From Streptomyces roseirectus (GTDB lineage: Bacteria > Actinomycetota > Actinomycetes > Streptomycetales > Streptomycetaceae), in contig NZ_CP060828.1 in the NCBI RefSeq assembly GCF_014489635.1, positions 2,642,001 to 2,706,000 on the forward strand: 64,000 nucleotides of DNA, given 5' to 3'. The notes under the pieces are model-generated. The model had not been told where the DNA came from. It did no database searches and saw nothing but the letters and a program-made list of their open reading frames with translations. Both the position numbers and the translations under genes were made by a program. Below are positions 13,959-22,757 of this stretch, piece after piece (the first letter of the stretch is position 1; every line of letters starts with the position of its first letter).

Positions 13959-15293
13959 TCAGACGCCCGCGAGCGCGCCCTCGATGATGTCGAGCCCTTC
14001 GTTCAGCAGCGCGTCCCCGATCACCAGCGGCGGCAGGAACCGCAGGACGTTCCCGTACGTGCCACAGGTCAGGACCAGCAGCCCCTCCTGGTGGCACGCC
14101 TTGGCGAGCGCCGCCGTCGCCTCGGGGTTCGGCTCCTTGGTCGCGCGGTCCTTGACCAGCTCGATCGCGATCATCGCGCCGCGCCCGCGCACGTCGCCGA
14201 TGACGTCGAACTTGTCGGCCATCGCCAGCAGCCGCGCCTTCATCGTCGCCTCGATCGCCTTCGCGCGGGCGTTGAGGTCCAGCTCCTTCATCGTCTCGAT
14301 GGAACCCAGCGCGCCCGCGCAGGCGACCGGGTTGCCGCCGTAGGTGCCGCCGAGGCCGCCCGCGTGCGCGGCGTCCATGATCTCGGCGCGGCCGGTGACG
14401 GCGGCGAGCGGGAGGCCGCCGGCGATGCCCTTCGCGGTGGTGATGAGGTCCGGGACGATGCCCTCGTCCTCGCAGGCGAACCACTGGCCGGTGCGGCAGA
14501 AGCCGGACTGGATCTCGTCCGCGACGAAGACGATGCCGTTGGCGGCGGCGAACTCGCTCAGCGCCGGCAGGAACCCGCGCGCGGGCTCGATGAAGCCGCC
14601 CTCGCCGAGCACCGGCTCGATGATGATCGCGGCCACGTTGTCAGCGCCGACCTGCTTGGAGATCTGGTCGATGGCCTGCGCGGCGGCCTCGGGGCCCGCG
14701 TTCTCGGGGCCGGTGGGCCAGCGGTAGCCGTACGCGACGGGCACGCGGTACACCTCGGGCGCGAAGGGCCCGAAACCGTGCTTGTAGGGCATGTTCTTGG
14801 CCGTCAGAGCCATCGTCAGGTTGGTCCGGCCGTGGTAGCCGTGGTCGAAGACGACGACGGCCTGGCGCTTCGTGTACGCGCGCGCGATCTTCACGGCGTT
14901 CTCGACGGCCTCGGCGCCCGAGTTGAACAGCGCGCTCTTCTTCGCGTGGTCACCGGGCGTCAGCTCGGCCAGCGCCTCCGCGACCTCGACGTACCCCTCG
15001 TACGGCGTGACCATGAAGCACGTGTGCGTGAAGTCCGCGAGCTGCGCGCTCGCGCGCCGGACGACGGCCTCGGCGGACGCGCCCACGCTGGTCACCGCGA
15101 TGCCGGAGCCGAAGTCGATCAGCCGGTTGCCGTCGACGTCCTCGACGATCCCGCCGCCCGCGCGCGCGGTGAACACCGGCAGCACCGAGCCGACGCCCTG
15201 CGCGACGGCCGCGAGGCGACGGGCCTGAAGCTCCTGCGACTTGGGTCCGGGGATGGCGGTGACGATCCGGCGCTCCTGCGGAAGGTCGGTCAT
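13959..15293 (-). CDS. gabT: 4-aminobutyrate (GABA) aminotransferase
   Basis: A 444-aa class-III PLP-dependent aminotransferase. It converts 4-aminobutyrate and 2-oxoglutarate to succinate semialdehyde and glutamate. The PLP lysine is K288 (TTAKGIAGG), the cofactor aspartate D259 (VADEIQSG) and the phosphate-binding segment NSGAEAVENA (124-133); FTHTCFMVTPYE is typical of GabT. The ATG at 15293 is preceded by TAGGAG. Downstream lie the 6C-like RNA and its terminator. Its role fits the nearby polyamine uptake and aminobutyraldehyde dehydrogenase genes, which would produce GABA. Confidence 0.93.
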   Translation of the reverse strand: MTDLPQERRIVTAIPGPKSQELQARRLAAVAQGVGSVLPVFTARAGGGIVEDVDGNRLIDFGSGIAVTSVGASAEAVVRRASAQLADFTHTCFMVTPYEGYVEVAEALAELTPGDHAKKSALFNSGAEAVENAVKIARAYTKRQAVVVFDHGYHGRTNLTMALTAKNMPYKHGFGPFAPEVYRVPVAYGYRWPTGPENAGPEAAAQAIDQISKQVGADNVAAIIIEPVLGEGGFIEPARGFLPALSEFAAANGIVFVADEIQSGFCRTGQWFACEDEGIVPDLITTAKGIAGGLPLAAVTGRAEIMDAAHAGGLGGTYGGNPVACAGALGSIETMKELDLNARAKAIEATMKARLLAMADKFDVIGDVRGRGAMIAIELVKDRATKEPNPEATAALAKACHQEGLLVLTCGTYGNVLRFLPPLVIGDALLNEGLDIIEGALAGV

Positions 15294-15544
15294 GGGGGCT
15301 CCTAGGGGGTGCGTCCTGCGTGCCGGGGCGTCGGTCTGCCTCCGTTTTCTCGCAGGTTAGGACGGGGTGGACAAGCTGGGCATGCTCCATGTGGGCGCCT
15401 TCCCGCGGGCGCGTTGTCCGCCGTGGACAGTGCCGCGTGACGCGGGTGTCGCGTCCGCCTGGCGCGGGAGCGGTGAACTCCCTTTGCGGGCGCGTTAGAT
15501 TGACGGCTGATGGTGGACGGAGCGGCTGGTCAGGGGGCAGGGCG

Positions 15545-17941
15545 ATGAACAGCGACGGGACGCAGGACGCACGCGGTACGCATGCGAGCCCTGTGCCGCG
15601 CCCGGCGGGCCCCCCGGAGGGCGCGGGGGTGCCGCCGAGGCCGGTCCACGCGCCGGGCGCGTACGACGTCAAGGGTGCCCCCGGGACGGCCGTGAGCGCC
15701 GTCTCCGCGTGGCTGGACACGCCCCGCCCCGAGGCCCGTCCCGGCATCTGGCGGTTCGGGTTCCGGCCGCCCAAGGACAGCTCCCGGGAGAGCGAACGCC
15801 TCGCCCCCGTCACCGTCGTCGGCCTGCTCATCCCCCTGGTCGTCGCGCTGATCCTGTGGTCGCTGTGGCGGCGCGGCTCGTTCCCCTACCAGTTCACCGT
15901 GCTGCGGCTGTTCACGCCGGACGACTGGTGGTGGGGCGGGACGCTGGCGTCCGCGAAGACCGTGGAGGGCGCGGAGGCGCGGATCGTGTACGACGGGCTG
16001 TTCTTCGCCGCCCTCGTGTGCACGATGGGCCGGCTGGGCAGCTGGCCGGACGTCGTGCGGCACTTCATCGGGCGCCGGCCGCAGCCCGCGCGCGCGTTGT
16101 GCGCGCTGCTGGCCGCGCTGGTGACGCTCAGCTTCGTCTTCCCGGACGCGTTCCCGCTGGTCGGCTGGGACGCGCTGCCCGTCGTGGACCCGCTGTTCTC
16201 GCTGATCGTGCTGATCTCCGGGAGCTACGAGCTGTTCACGTCCGTCCTGTTCACCGACTCCCTGTACGCGGTGATCACGGCGCTGGTGGTGTGGCCGTTC
16301 GCGCGCGTGGGGGGCTGGTGGCCGTACGCGAAGGAGCTGCTGGCCGCGCGCAGGGGCGACGCTCCGGCGCAGGCCGTCGTCGAGCGCCCGCGCGCGCAGT
16401 GGCCCGCCCTGCGGGACGCCGGGCAGGGCGAGGCGGCCGACCTGCTCACCGGGGAGGTCGCGGCGGGGCGGATGAACGACGTCGACTGCGCGCGCGTGGA
16501 GCACGCGTTCGTGACGGCGCGTACGGGGGCGTCGCTCGGGGCGTTCCGGGAGACGGTGCTGCGGCAGGGGGGTGCCGCGTGGACGCATCCGTCGGGCGCG
16601 CGTGATCTGCCCCGGCGGGCCGCGCGGCACGACCTGCTCGCCGGGCAGGTGCGGATCGGGCGGTGGGTGTCCGGCGAGCGGGCGCCGCTGCCCTACCGGG
16701 ACGCGGGCGCGGCGCTCGGCGCCGAGGTGCTGGGGACCTCGCTGCTTGCGGTCGGCCCCTCGGGGTCGGGCAAGACGCGCACGCTGATCGAGCCGGTGAC
16801 CGAGGCGCTGGCCCTGCGGGCGCTGACGGGCGCGTGCGCGGTGGTCGCCGTGTCGTCCGCGGGCGCGCCGCTCGGTTCGGACGACGCCTTCGACGTCGTC
16901 CTCCGCATCGGTGACCCGGCTTCCGTGCACGACCTCGATCCGTACGCCGAGTCCGACGACGCCGACGAGGCCGCCGCGGTCCTCGCGGAGGCCCTGGTGG
17001 GCGATCTGGACGTCCCGCAGGCCGCCACCGCCCTCGCACAGCTCCTGGGCCCCTACAGGGCCGCGTACGGCCGTTTCCCGGCCTTTCCCGTCCTGCGCGA
17101 GCTGCTGGAGGGGACGGCGGCCCTGGAGGCCCTGCGGGACGCGCTCGCCGGGAACGAGGTCATGCGCCGCGAGCTGGAGGCACGGATCCGGCAGACGGGG
17201 ACCGCCGGGGACGTCGCCGGGCGGGCGCTGGCGGACCGGCTGGCACTGCTGAACCGGCCGGTGTTCGCGGAGTTCTTCGGGGGCAGGGGCGGGGAAGGCA
17301 GGCATCGCGCGTTCTCCCTGCGCGCCCTCGCGCATCACCCCCTGCGCGTGCGCGTCGACCTCCCCGAACGCGGTCACGAAGAGGCCGGGCGGATCCTCAC
17401 GCGCCTGGTCCTCGCCCAGTTCCACGCGGTCGTCCGGGACGGCCGGCGCGCCCACTTCGCCTGCCTCGTCCTCGACGACGCGACCGGGACGGTCACCCCC
17501 GAGTCCGTGCGGCACATCCAGCGCCTGCGCTCGCGCAACGCGGGCGTCGTGCTCGCCCTGCGCACCGTCGGCGACGTCCCCGAGTCCCTGCACGGGCCCC
17601 TCTACGGGGCCGTCGGATGCCGTATGGCGTACGCGGGCGTCACCACCTGGGACGGCAACCGGTTCGCCCAGACCTGGGGCACCGAGTGGATCGAGACCAC
17701 CGAGGTCGCCAAGCACACCGTCTTCGCCGACCAGCCCATGACCCGCGCCATCCACGCCCTCCGCAAACTCGTCACCGGCAAGGCCGTCACCACCGACGCG
17801 GTCACCGTCCGCCAAGTCGAACGCGAACGCTGGTCGGCCTCCCAACTGGCCCACGAGGTACCTCCCGGCCACGCGGTCCTGTCCCTGACCACCGTGACCG
17901 GCGAACACGCCCCACCGATGCTGGTGGACCTGCGGGGGTGA
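15545..17941 (+). CDS. membrane-anchored VirD4/TraG-like ATPase
   Basis: A 798-aa protein. After a proline-rich cytoplasmic N-terminus (about 75 residues) come a first membrane helix (TVVGLLIPLVVALILWSLW) and further hydrophobic segments up to about residue 260. The soluble C-terminal half holds a P-loop GPSGSGKT near residue 405 and a Walker-B-like CLVLDDATG. The fold resembles conjugative coupling proteins and FtsK/HerA pumps. No relaxase, VirB-like gene or mobile element is nearby, and the gene sits between gabT and a PucR regulator in conserved chromosome, so it is a housekeeping Streptomyces protein of unknown function rather than a conjugation gene. The ATG at 15545 follows GGGGG by about 10 nt. 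Confidence 0.75.
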   Translation: MNSDGTQDARGTHASPVPRPAGPPEGAGVPPRPVHAPGAYDVKGAPGTAVSAVSAWLDTPRPEARPGIWRFGFRPPKDSSRESERLAPVTVVGLLIPLVVALILWSLWRRGSFPYQFTVLRLFTPDDWWWGGTLASAKTVEGAEARIVYDGLFFAALVCTMGRLGSWPDVVRHFIGRRPQPARALCALLAALVTLSFVFPDAFPLVGWDALPVVDPLFSLIVLISGSYELFTSVLFTDSLYAVITALVVWPFARVGGWWPYAKELLAARRGDAPAQAVVERPRAQWPALRDAGQGEAADLLTGEVAAGRMNDVDCARVEHAFVTARTGASLGAFRETVLRQGGAAWTHPSGARDLPRRAARHDLLAGQVRIGRWVSGERAPLPYRDAGAALGAEVLGTSLLAVGPSGSGKTRTLIEPVTEALALRALTGACAVVAVSSAGAPLGSDDAFDVVLRIGDPASVHDLDPYAESDDADEAAAVLAEALVGDLDVPQAATALAQLLGPYRAAYGRFPAFPVLRELLEGTAALEALRDALAGNEVMRRELEARIRQTGTAGDVAGRALADRLALLNRPVFAEFFGGRGGEGRHRAFSLRALAHHPLRVRVDLPERGHEEAGRILTRLVLAQFHAVVRDGRRAHFACLVLDDATGTVTPESVRHIQRLRSRNAGVVLALRTVGDVPESLHGPLYGAVGCRMAYAGVTTWDGNRFAQTWGTEWIETTEVAKHTVFADQPMTRAIHALRKLVTGKAVTTDAVTVRQVERERWSASQLAHEVPPGHAVLSLTTVTGEHAPPMLVDLRG

Positions 17942-18268
17942 GGGGGCTGCCGGGTCGGTGGGTGGGGTGAGGCACGCGGGGGCGCGGTTCAGCGCAGGGT
18001 GAGGCACGCGCTGGGGGTGTGCGGTTCCGTGCGGCACACGGCTCTCCTTCCGAGGCCCTGTGCGCGTACGCGTCCCGGTCCACCGCCCGGCGGGATGCCG
18101 CCGCCCTCCCCGCGCGCGTCGCCGCCCCGGATCCAGCCGGCCCTGTCGTCCACGCGTGCGTGCCCCTCCCCCCTCTCGCGTGGCGCTCCCCCGGCGTCCC
18201 CTGAGGCACAATCGGCACTGCTCTGCCCGGATCTGCCCGGACCGCCGGCTCATCGACCTGAAGGCGCC
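17942..18268. other. non-coding stretch before the PucR gene
   Basis: No coding sequence or convincing hairpin is seen. It holds one copy of the 12-mer CACGCGTGCGTG (18151-18162) followed by a C-rich run, and must carry the promoter of the PucR-family gene; no clear -35/-10 pair could be assigned. Confidence 0.5.
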
Positions 18269-19954
18269 ATGCCACCCACCCTCGCCTCGCTCGTCCATCA
18301 CTCGGCGCTGAAGCTCGTCGTACGCGCGGGGGAGGGGCGGTTGGGGGTGCCGGTGCGGTGGGCGCATGTGAGTGAGCTGCCGAACCCGGTGGAGTACATG
18401 GAGGGCGGGGAGCTGCTGCTGATCACGGCGTTGAAGCTGGACGCGGAGAGCCCGGCGGCGATGCGGAGGTACGTGCGGCGGCTGGTGGAGGCGGGGGTGG
18501 TGGGCCTGGGCTTCGCGGTGGGCGTCAACTACGAGGAGGTCCCGGACGCGCTGGTCGAGGCGGCCCGCGAGGAGGACCTGCCGTTGCTCGAAGTCCCGCG
18601 CAGGACCCCGTTCATCGCGATCACCAAGGCCGTCTCGGCGGCGCTCGCGGCGGACCAGTACCGCGCGGTGACGGACGGCTTCGCGGCGCAGCGCGAACTG
18701 ACCCGGCAGACCCTCGCGGCGGGCCCCGAGGGCCTGCTCGCGGCCCTGGCGGCGCAGGTGGACGGCTGGGCGGCGCTGTACGACGCGTCGGGGACGGTCG
18801 TGGCGGCGGCCCCGGAGTGGGCGTGGCGCAGAGCGGCCCGCCTGACGACGGACGTCGCCCGCCTGCGCGAGCGCCCCGCGCCGGCGTCGTCGGTGATCGA
18901 CGGCGAGGACCGCGTGGAGCTGCACTCCCTGGGCACGGGCCGTCGCCCGCGCGCGGCACTCGCCGTCGGCACGGCCGCCGCGCCGGGCACGGCCGACCGG
19001 TACGCCGTCCACTCGGCCGTCGCCCTCCTGACGCTGACGACGGAACGCTCCCGCGCCCTGCACGCGGCCGAGCAGCGCATCGGCACGGCGGTGCTGCGCA
19101 TGCTGCTGGCCGGCGAACCGGACCACGCGCGCGCGGTCTCCGGCGACCTGTACGAGGGTCTGCTGGACGCCCCGTTCCGGGTGATCGTCGCGGAACCGGG
19201 CCCCGGCGCACGCGTACCGGCCGACGGGACCCCTACTGCACGCACGCCACACGACCCGCCCTCCCCCGCGCGTGGCCCTCTCGACACCGCCCCCGGCGCA
19301 AGCCCCCACGTACGCGTGCCGCACGACTCGCCCCCTCCCCCGCCCGCCCCCGACGACGCCCTCCTGGAGCACTTCGCCGAAGCCCTGGAGTCCGCTGCGG
19401 CCCGCGCGGGCGAGCCCGTGCTGATCGTCCCGGAGGACGGCCGTCTGGTCGTTCTGGTGGTCGACGACGGCGCGGCGCTGGCGGAGACGGTGGAGTACGC
19501 GGCGGAGGTGGAGACGGACCGCACGGCGGAGGGCCACGACCTGCTGATCGGCCTGTCGGGGCCGGCGGGCCCGAGCACGGCGGCGGTCGGCCGCAAGCAG
19601 GCCGAGCAGGCGCTGTCGGTGGCCCGGCGCCGGGGCAGGGCGTTCGTGGAGCACGACCGGCTGGCGTCCGGCTCGGTGCTCCCGCTCCTGGCGGACGACG
19701 CGGTGAAGGCGTTCGCGGAGGGCCTGCTGAGGGCCCTGTACGAGCACGACGCGACGGGCAGGGGCGATCTGGTCGCCTCGCTGCGGGCGTGGCTGTCGCG
19801 GCACGGCCAGTGGGACTCGGCCGCCGCGGACCTGGGCGTGCACCGGCACACCCTGCGCTACCGGATGCGCCGGGTCGAGGAGATCCTGGGCCGCTCGCTG
19901 GACGACCCGGACGTGCGGATGGAGCTGTGGCTCGCCCTGAAGGCGACGTCGTAG
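18269..19954 (+). CDS. PucR-family transcriptional regulator
   Basis: A 561-aa regulator with the family layout: an N-terminal PucR domain (about 5-125: ELLLITALKLD, VGLGFAVGVNYEEVP), a central GGDEF-like/sensor part, and a C-terminal PucR helix-turn-helix (SAAADLGVHRHTLRYRMRRVEEILG, about 525-550). Members usually control nitrogen or purine, proline and amine catabolism, which fits the adjoining gabT and polyamine operon. An insertion of about 50 Pro/Ala/His-rich residues (about 313-363) splits the central domain and looks like a recent low-complexity expansion. The start ATG at 18269 has GAAGG 4-5 nt upstream. Confidence 0.85.
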   Translation: MPPTLASLVHHSALKLVVRAGEGRLGVPVRWAHVSELPNPVEYMEGGELLLITALKLDAESPAAMRRYVRRLVEAGVVGLGFAVGVNYEEVPDALVEAAREEDLPLLEVPRRTPFIAITKAVSAALAADQYRAVTDGFAAQRELTRQTLAAGPEGLLAALAAQVDGWAALYDASGTVVAAAPEWAWRRAARLTTDVARLRERPAPASSVIDGEDRVELHSLGTGRRPRAALAVGTAAAPGTADRYAVHSAVALLTLTTERSRALHAAEQRIGTAVLRMLLAGEPDHARAVSGDLYEGLLDAPFRVIVAEPGPGARVPADGTPTARTPHDPPSPARGPLDTAPGASPHVRVPHDSPPPPPAPDDALLEHFAEALESAAARAGEPVLIVPEDGRLVVLVVDDGAALAETVEYAAEVETDRTAEGHDLLIGLSGPAGPSTAAVGRKQAEQALSVARRRGRAFVEHDRLASGSVLPLLADDAVKAFAEGLLRALYEHDATGRGDLVASLRAWLSRHGQWDSAAADLGVHRHTLRYRMRRVEEILGRSLDDPDVRMELWLALKATS

Positions 19955-20073
19955 CCGGAGGGTTCGCGTCGGCCGCACGGGCGGCCGACGAAGACGTTCA
20001 CGCGTGCGTGCACCCTCCCCGGTTTCGGGGGACGCGGAGGCGTGCGCGCGAGGGCGGCAGGGTCAGCCGGTGA

Positions 20074-20526
20074 TCACCCGTCCTCCCCCGCCGCGAGCCC
20101 GGCTGCGGCCTCGTGCATGGCGAGCTCCAGGAGCGCGGGGTCGTTGAGCATGCCGGTGCCGTCCGGCGGGACGAGCCAGCGGACGGCGCCGGTGGAGCGT
20201 CCCGGGTAGGGGACGACGATCCAGGTGCCGTTGCCGGCGCCTCGGATCCCGGTGCCGATCCAGCGCGCGGCCGTGCCCGGGGGCACGAAGAAGCCCATGC
20301 GGTTGTCCGCGAAGTCGGCCAGCACCGGTCCGGGCAGGTCGAGGATGCGGGTGAGGATGTCGAGCGTCGGATAGCCGAGGTCGCCCGGCAGGATGAGGAC
20401 GTCCCACGCCTTGCCGGCGGGCAGCAGCGCGACCCCGAGGGGGTTGCGCTCCCACTCCCAGCGGCAGGCGTCGGGGTCGGGCGCGACGGATGCCAGCCAT
20501 TCGACCGCGGTCTTGGCCCCAGTCAT
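20074..20526 (-). CDS. conserved small protein resembling a prim-pol N-terminal fragment
   Basis: A 150-aa soluble protein. Motifs LGVALLPAGKAWDVLILPGDLGYP and GTWIVVPYPG resemble the N-terminal fold of the bifunctional DNA primase/polymerase (prim-pol) family as it occurs in short actinobacterial proteins, but the acidic catalytic triad of active prim-pols is not evident, so enzymatic activity is doubtful. The ATG at 20526 is preferred over an upstream one because GGGAGG precedes it by 7 nt. A palindrome at 20615-20638 lies in its upstream region. Function unknown. Confidence 0.6.
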   Translation of the reverse strand: MTGAKTAVEWLASVAPDPDACRWEWERNPLGVALLPAGKAWDVLILPGDLGYPTLDILTRILDLPGPVLADFADNRMGFFVPPGTAARWIGTGIRGAGNGTWIVVPYPGRSTGAVRWLVPPDGTGMLNDPALLELAMHEAAAGLAAGEDG

Positions 20527-20614
20527 GGATGGACCTCCCTTTCTGTTCGTCGACGCGGTCGCGTCACCAGGGAGAGAGGGAGGTTGTCCGGGAAGCATTA
20601 CGCGGGTTCGGCGG

Positions 20615-20638
20615 GTGATCCGGAGTGAACCGGATCAC
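20615..20638. promoter_or_regulatory. 9-bp inverted repeat upstream of the prim-pol-like gene
   Basis: GTGATCCGG and CCGGATCAC are exact inverted repeats separated by AGTGAA. On the minus strand a TAATGC -10-like hexamer (complement of 20595-20600) lies just downstream, so the palindrome falls where the -35 region would be. An operator is more likely than a terminator, since no U-tract follows. Confidence 0.5.
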
Positions 20639-20724
20639 ACCCCTCCTGTCGCGCCCTCGCGCTGTCCGGTTCTCGGCCCGCAGGGAGGGCTTTTCGCGCC
20701 CCGCACACGCGTCCCGCGCACGCC

Positions 20725-21012
20725 CGTGCCCACCGGGCGAGCGCATCGCGGTCCCGGGGCGAACACTTCGGGCGGAAACGGCACCGGCCCCTCCCGAACG
20801 ACGGCCACCGCCCTACGCCACCCGGCCCCGGCGTGCCGTACCGCAGCGGGCCGGGCGGCGCCCAGGCGGACGCCGGTCGCCTCGCCCCACGCGTGCGTGA
20901 AGTACGCCCCCGCCGTTGAGGGAGCGCGGGCGCCGGGAGGTCGGCGTACGCGCGCGTGGGGCCGTCGTACTCGGCGCGGGTGGATCCGCCGTAGAAACGG
21001 CCCGCCCGGCAG
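20725..21012 (-). pseudogene. probable remnant of an FAD-dependent (DAO-family) oxidoreductase
   Basis: No intact reading frame fills the 518 bp between potC and the next gene. On the minus strand one frame reads GRFYGGSTRAEYDGPTRAYADLP and, after a shift near 20915, another reads AYFTHAWGEATGVRLG and then EGPVPFPPEVF. These resemble C-terminal landmarks of FAD-dependent amine oxidoreductases (R-I-x-F-G-G-R..., ITHxWGGxLGVxR, ...PPEPFR), a gene type often found beside Streptomyces polyamine importers. The match is by eye and weak, with at least one frameshift and no stop-free N-terminal part. If right, the operon has lost its oxidase. Confidence 0.35.
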
Positions 21013-21044
21013 GGCGCGTTTGTCGGGGGCGGGACGGGAAAGAG

Positions 21045-21836
21045 CTACGCCTTTTGCCGGTTGCGGCGTTTTCCGACGAGCATCGAGATCAGCACCAGCA
21101 GGACGGCGACGAGGAACATCGCCGTGCCGATGACGTTGATCTGCACGGGCGTGCCGCGCTGCGCGGAGCCCCAGACGAACATCGGGAAGGTGACGGTGGA
21201 ACCGGAGTTGAAATTGGTGATGATGAAATCGTCGAAGGAGAGCGCGAAGGCGAGGAGCGCGCCGGCGGCGATTCCGGGGGCGGCGATGGGCAGGGTGACG
21301 CGCAGGAATGTCTGCACGGGTCCGGCGTAGAGGTCGCGGGCGGCTTCTTCGAGGCGCGGGTCCATCGACAGGACGCGCGCTTTGACGGCCGTCACGACGA
21401 AGCTGAGGCAGAACATGACGTGGGCGATGAGGATCGTCCAGAAGCCCAGCTGGGCACCCATGTTGAGGAACAGGGTGAGCAGCGAGGCCGCCATGACGAC
21501 CTCGGGCATCGCCATCGGCAGGAAGATCAACGAGTTGACGGCGCCGCGCGCGCGGAAGCGGTAGCGGACCAGCGCGAAGGCGATCATCGTGCCGAGCACG
21601 GTCGCGCCGAGGGTCGCCCAGAACGCGATCTGGAGGCTGACCGAGAGCGATCCGCACATTCCGGCGACGCCGCAGGGGTCTTTCCAGGCGTCGAGGGAGA
21701 AATTCCGCCACTCGTAATTGAAGCGGCCTTTCGGTTTGTTGAAGGAGAAGACCGTGACGACCACGTTGGGCAGCAGCAGATAAGCGAGTGTGCACAATCC
21801 GGCGATGACGACGAAATGGCGCTTGAGCCAGGACAT
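21045..21836 (-). CDS. potC: polyamine ABC transporter permease
   Basis: A 263-aa inner-membrane permease of the spermidine/putrescine class. Six helices are visible, with the EAA loop DPRLEEAARDLYAGPVQTFLRVTLP. The conserved SFDDFIITNFNSG segment is a PotC signature. The stop of potB is followed immediately by this ATG (no gap), so the two permeases are translated in sequence. It is the last intact gene of the aldehyde dehydrogenase-potD-potA-potB-potC operon. The energy comes from PotA. Confidence 0.92.
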   Translation of the reverse strand: MSWLKRHFVVIAGLCTLAYLLLPNVVVTVFSFNKPKGRFNYEWRNFSLDAWKDPCGVAGMCGSLSVSLQIAFWATLGATVLGTMIAFALVRYRFRARGAVNSLIFLPMAMPEVVMAASLLTLFLNMGAQLGFWTILIAHVMFCLSFVVTAVKARVLSMDPRLEEAARDLYAGPVQTFLRVTLPIAAPGIAAGALLAFALSFDDFIITNFNSGSTVTFPMFVWGSAQRGTPVQINVIGTAMFLVAVLLVLISMLVGKRRNRQKA

Positions 21837-22757
21837 CTAGACCAGGTCCTCCGTCCCGGAGCGGCGTATGTAGAACGTGACCATGAGCAGGATCGCGGCC
21901 ATGAGGAGGAAACTCAGCGCGGCGGCCGTCGGATAGTCGAGGACGCGCAGGAACTGCGTCTGGATGACGTTGCCGATCATGCGGGTGTCGGTCGAGCCGA
22001 GCAGTTCGGCGTTGACGTAGTCGCCGGACGCCGGGATGAACGTCAGCAGCGTCCCGGAGACCACTCCGGGCATCGACAGGGGGAAGGTGACCTTCCGGAA
22101 CGTCGTCCAGGGGCGCGCGTACAGGTCGCCGGCGGCCTCGTGGAGGCGTCCGTCGATGCGTTCCAGGGACGTGTAGAGCGGCAGGATCATGAACGGCAGG
22201 AAGTTGTACGTCAGGCCGCAGACGACCGCCAGGGGCGTCGCGAGGACGCGGTCGCCCGCGGTCCAGCCGAGCCAGCTCGTGACGTCCAGGACGTGCAGGG
22301 CGCCGAGGGCGCCGACGACCGGGCCGCCGTCCGAGAGGATCGTCTTCCACGCGAGCGTGCGGATCAGGAAACTGGTGAAGAACGGCGCGATCACCAGGAT
22401 CATGATCAGGGCCCGCCAGCGGCCCGCGCGGAACGCGATCAGGTAGGCCAGTGGGTAGCCCAGGACGAGGCACAGGGCGGTCGCGGCGGCGGCGTACAGG
22501 ACGGAGCGCAGGAACTGGGGCCAGTACTCCTGGAGGGCGTCCCAGTAGGTCGCGAAGTGCCAGGTGACCCGGTAGCCCTCCTCCAGGGAGCCGGTCTGCA
22601 CGGACGTCGACGCCTGGTAGACCATCGGCAGCGCGAAGAACACGAGCAGCCACAGGAGGCCGGGCAGCAGCAGCCAGTACGGCGTCCAGCGGCCCCTGCG
22701 GCGTACGCGTGCGGGCGCGGGCGCGGGTGCTTCCGGCTCGGCGAGGGTGGCCGCCAT
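21837..22757 (-). CDS. potB: polyamine ABC transporter permease
   Basis: A 306-aa permease, partner of PotC. It has a short Pro/Ala/Arg-rich cytoplasmic N-terminus, six membrane helices and an EAA-type loop (DGRLHEAAGDLYARPWTTFRKVTFP). LGSTDTRMIGNVIQTQF is typical of PotB-like proteins. Its ATG overlaps the potA stop in an ATGA, a sign of translational coupling. Together with PotC it forms the polyamine channel. Confidence 0.92.
   Translation of the reverse strand: MAATLAEPEAPAPAPARVRRRGRWTPYWLLLPGLLWLLVFFALPMVYQASTSVQTGSLEEGYRVTWHFATYWDALQEYWPQFLRSVLYAAAATALCLVLGYPLAYLIAFRAGRWRALIMILVIAPFFTSFLIRTLAWKTILSDGGPVVGALGALHVLDVTSWLGWTAGDRVLATPLAVVCGLTYNFLPFMILPLYTSLERIDGRLHEAAGDLYARPWTTFRKVTFPLSMPGVVSGTLLTFIPASGDYVNAELLGSTDTRMIGNVIQTQFLRVLDYPTAAALSFLLMAAILLMVTFYIRRSGTEDLV

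Noticed and set aside
15545..17941. Evidence of an integrated conjugative element from the VirD4-like gene
   Set aside because: No relaxase, Tra/VirB genes, integrase, excisionase or att repeats were found; base composition matches the surroundings.
15530..19978. A 1482-residue open frame on the minus strand
   Set aside because: It lies antisense to the VirD4-like and PucR genes, has an Arg/Gly/Ala/Pro-rich translation typical of reverse frames in high-GC DNA, and shows no domain.
20615..20638. Terminator for the pot operon
   Set aside because: It is beyond the remnant gene, lacks a T-tract and lies next to a minus-strand promoter of the following gene, so an operator is more likely.
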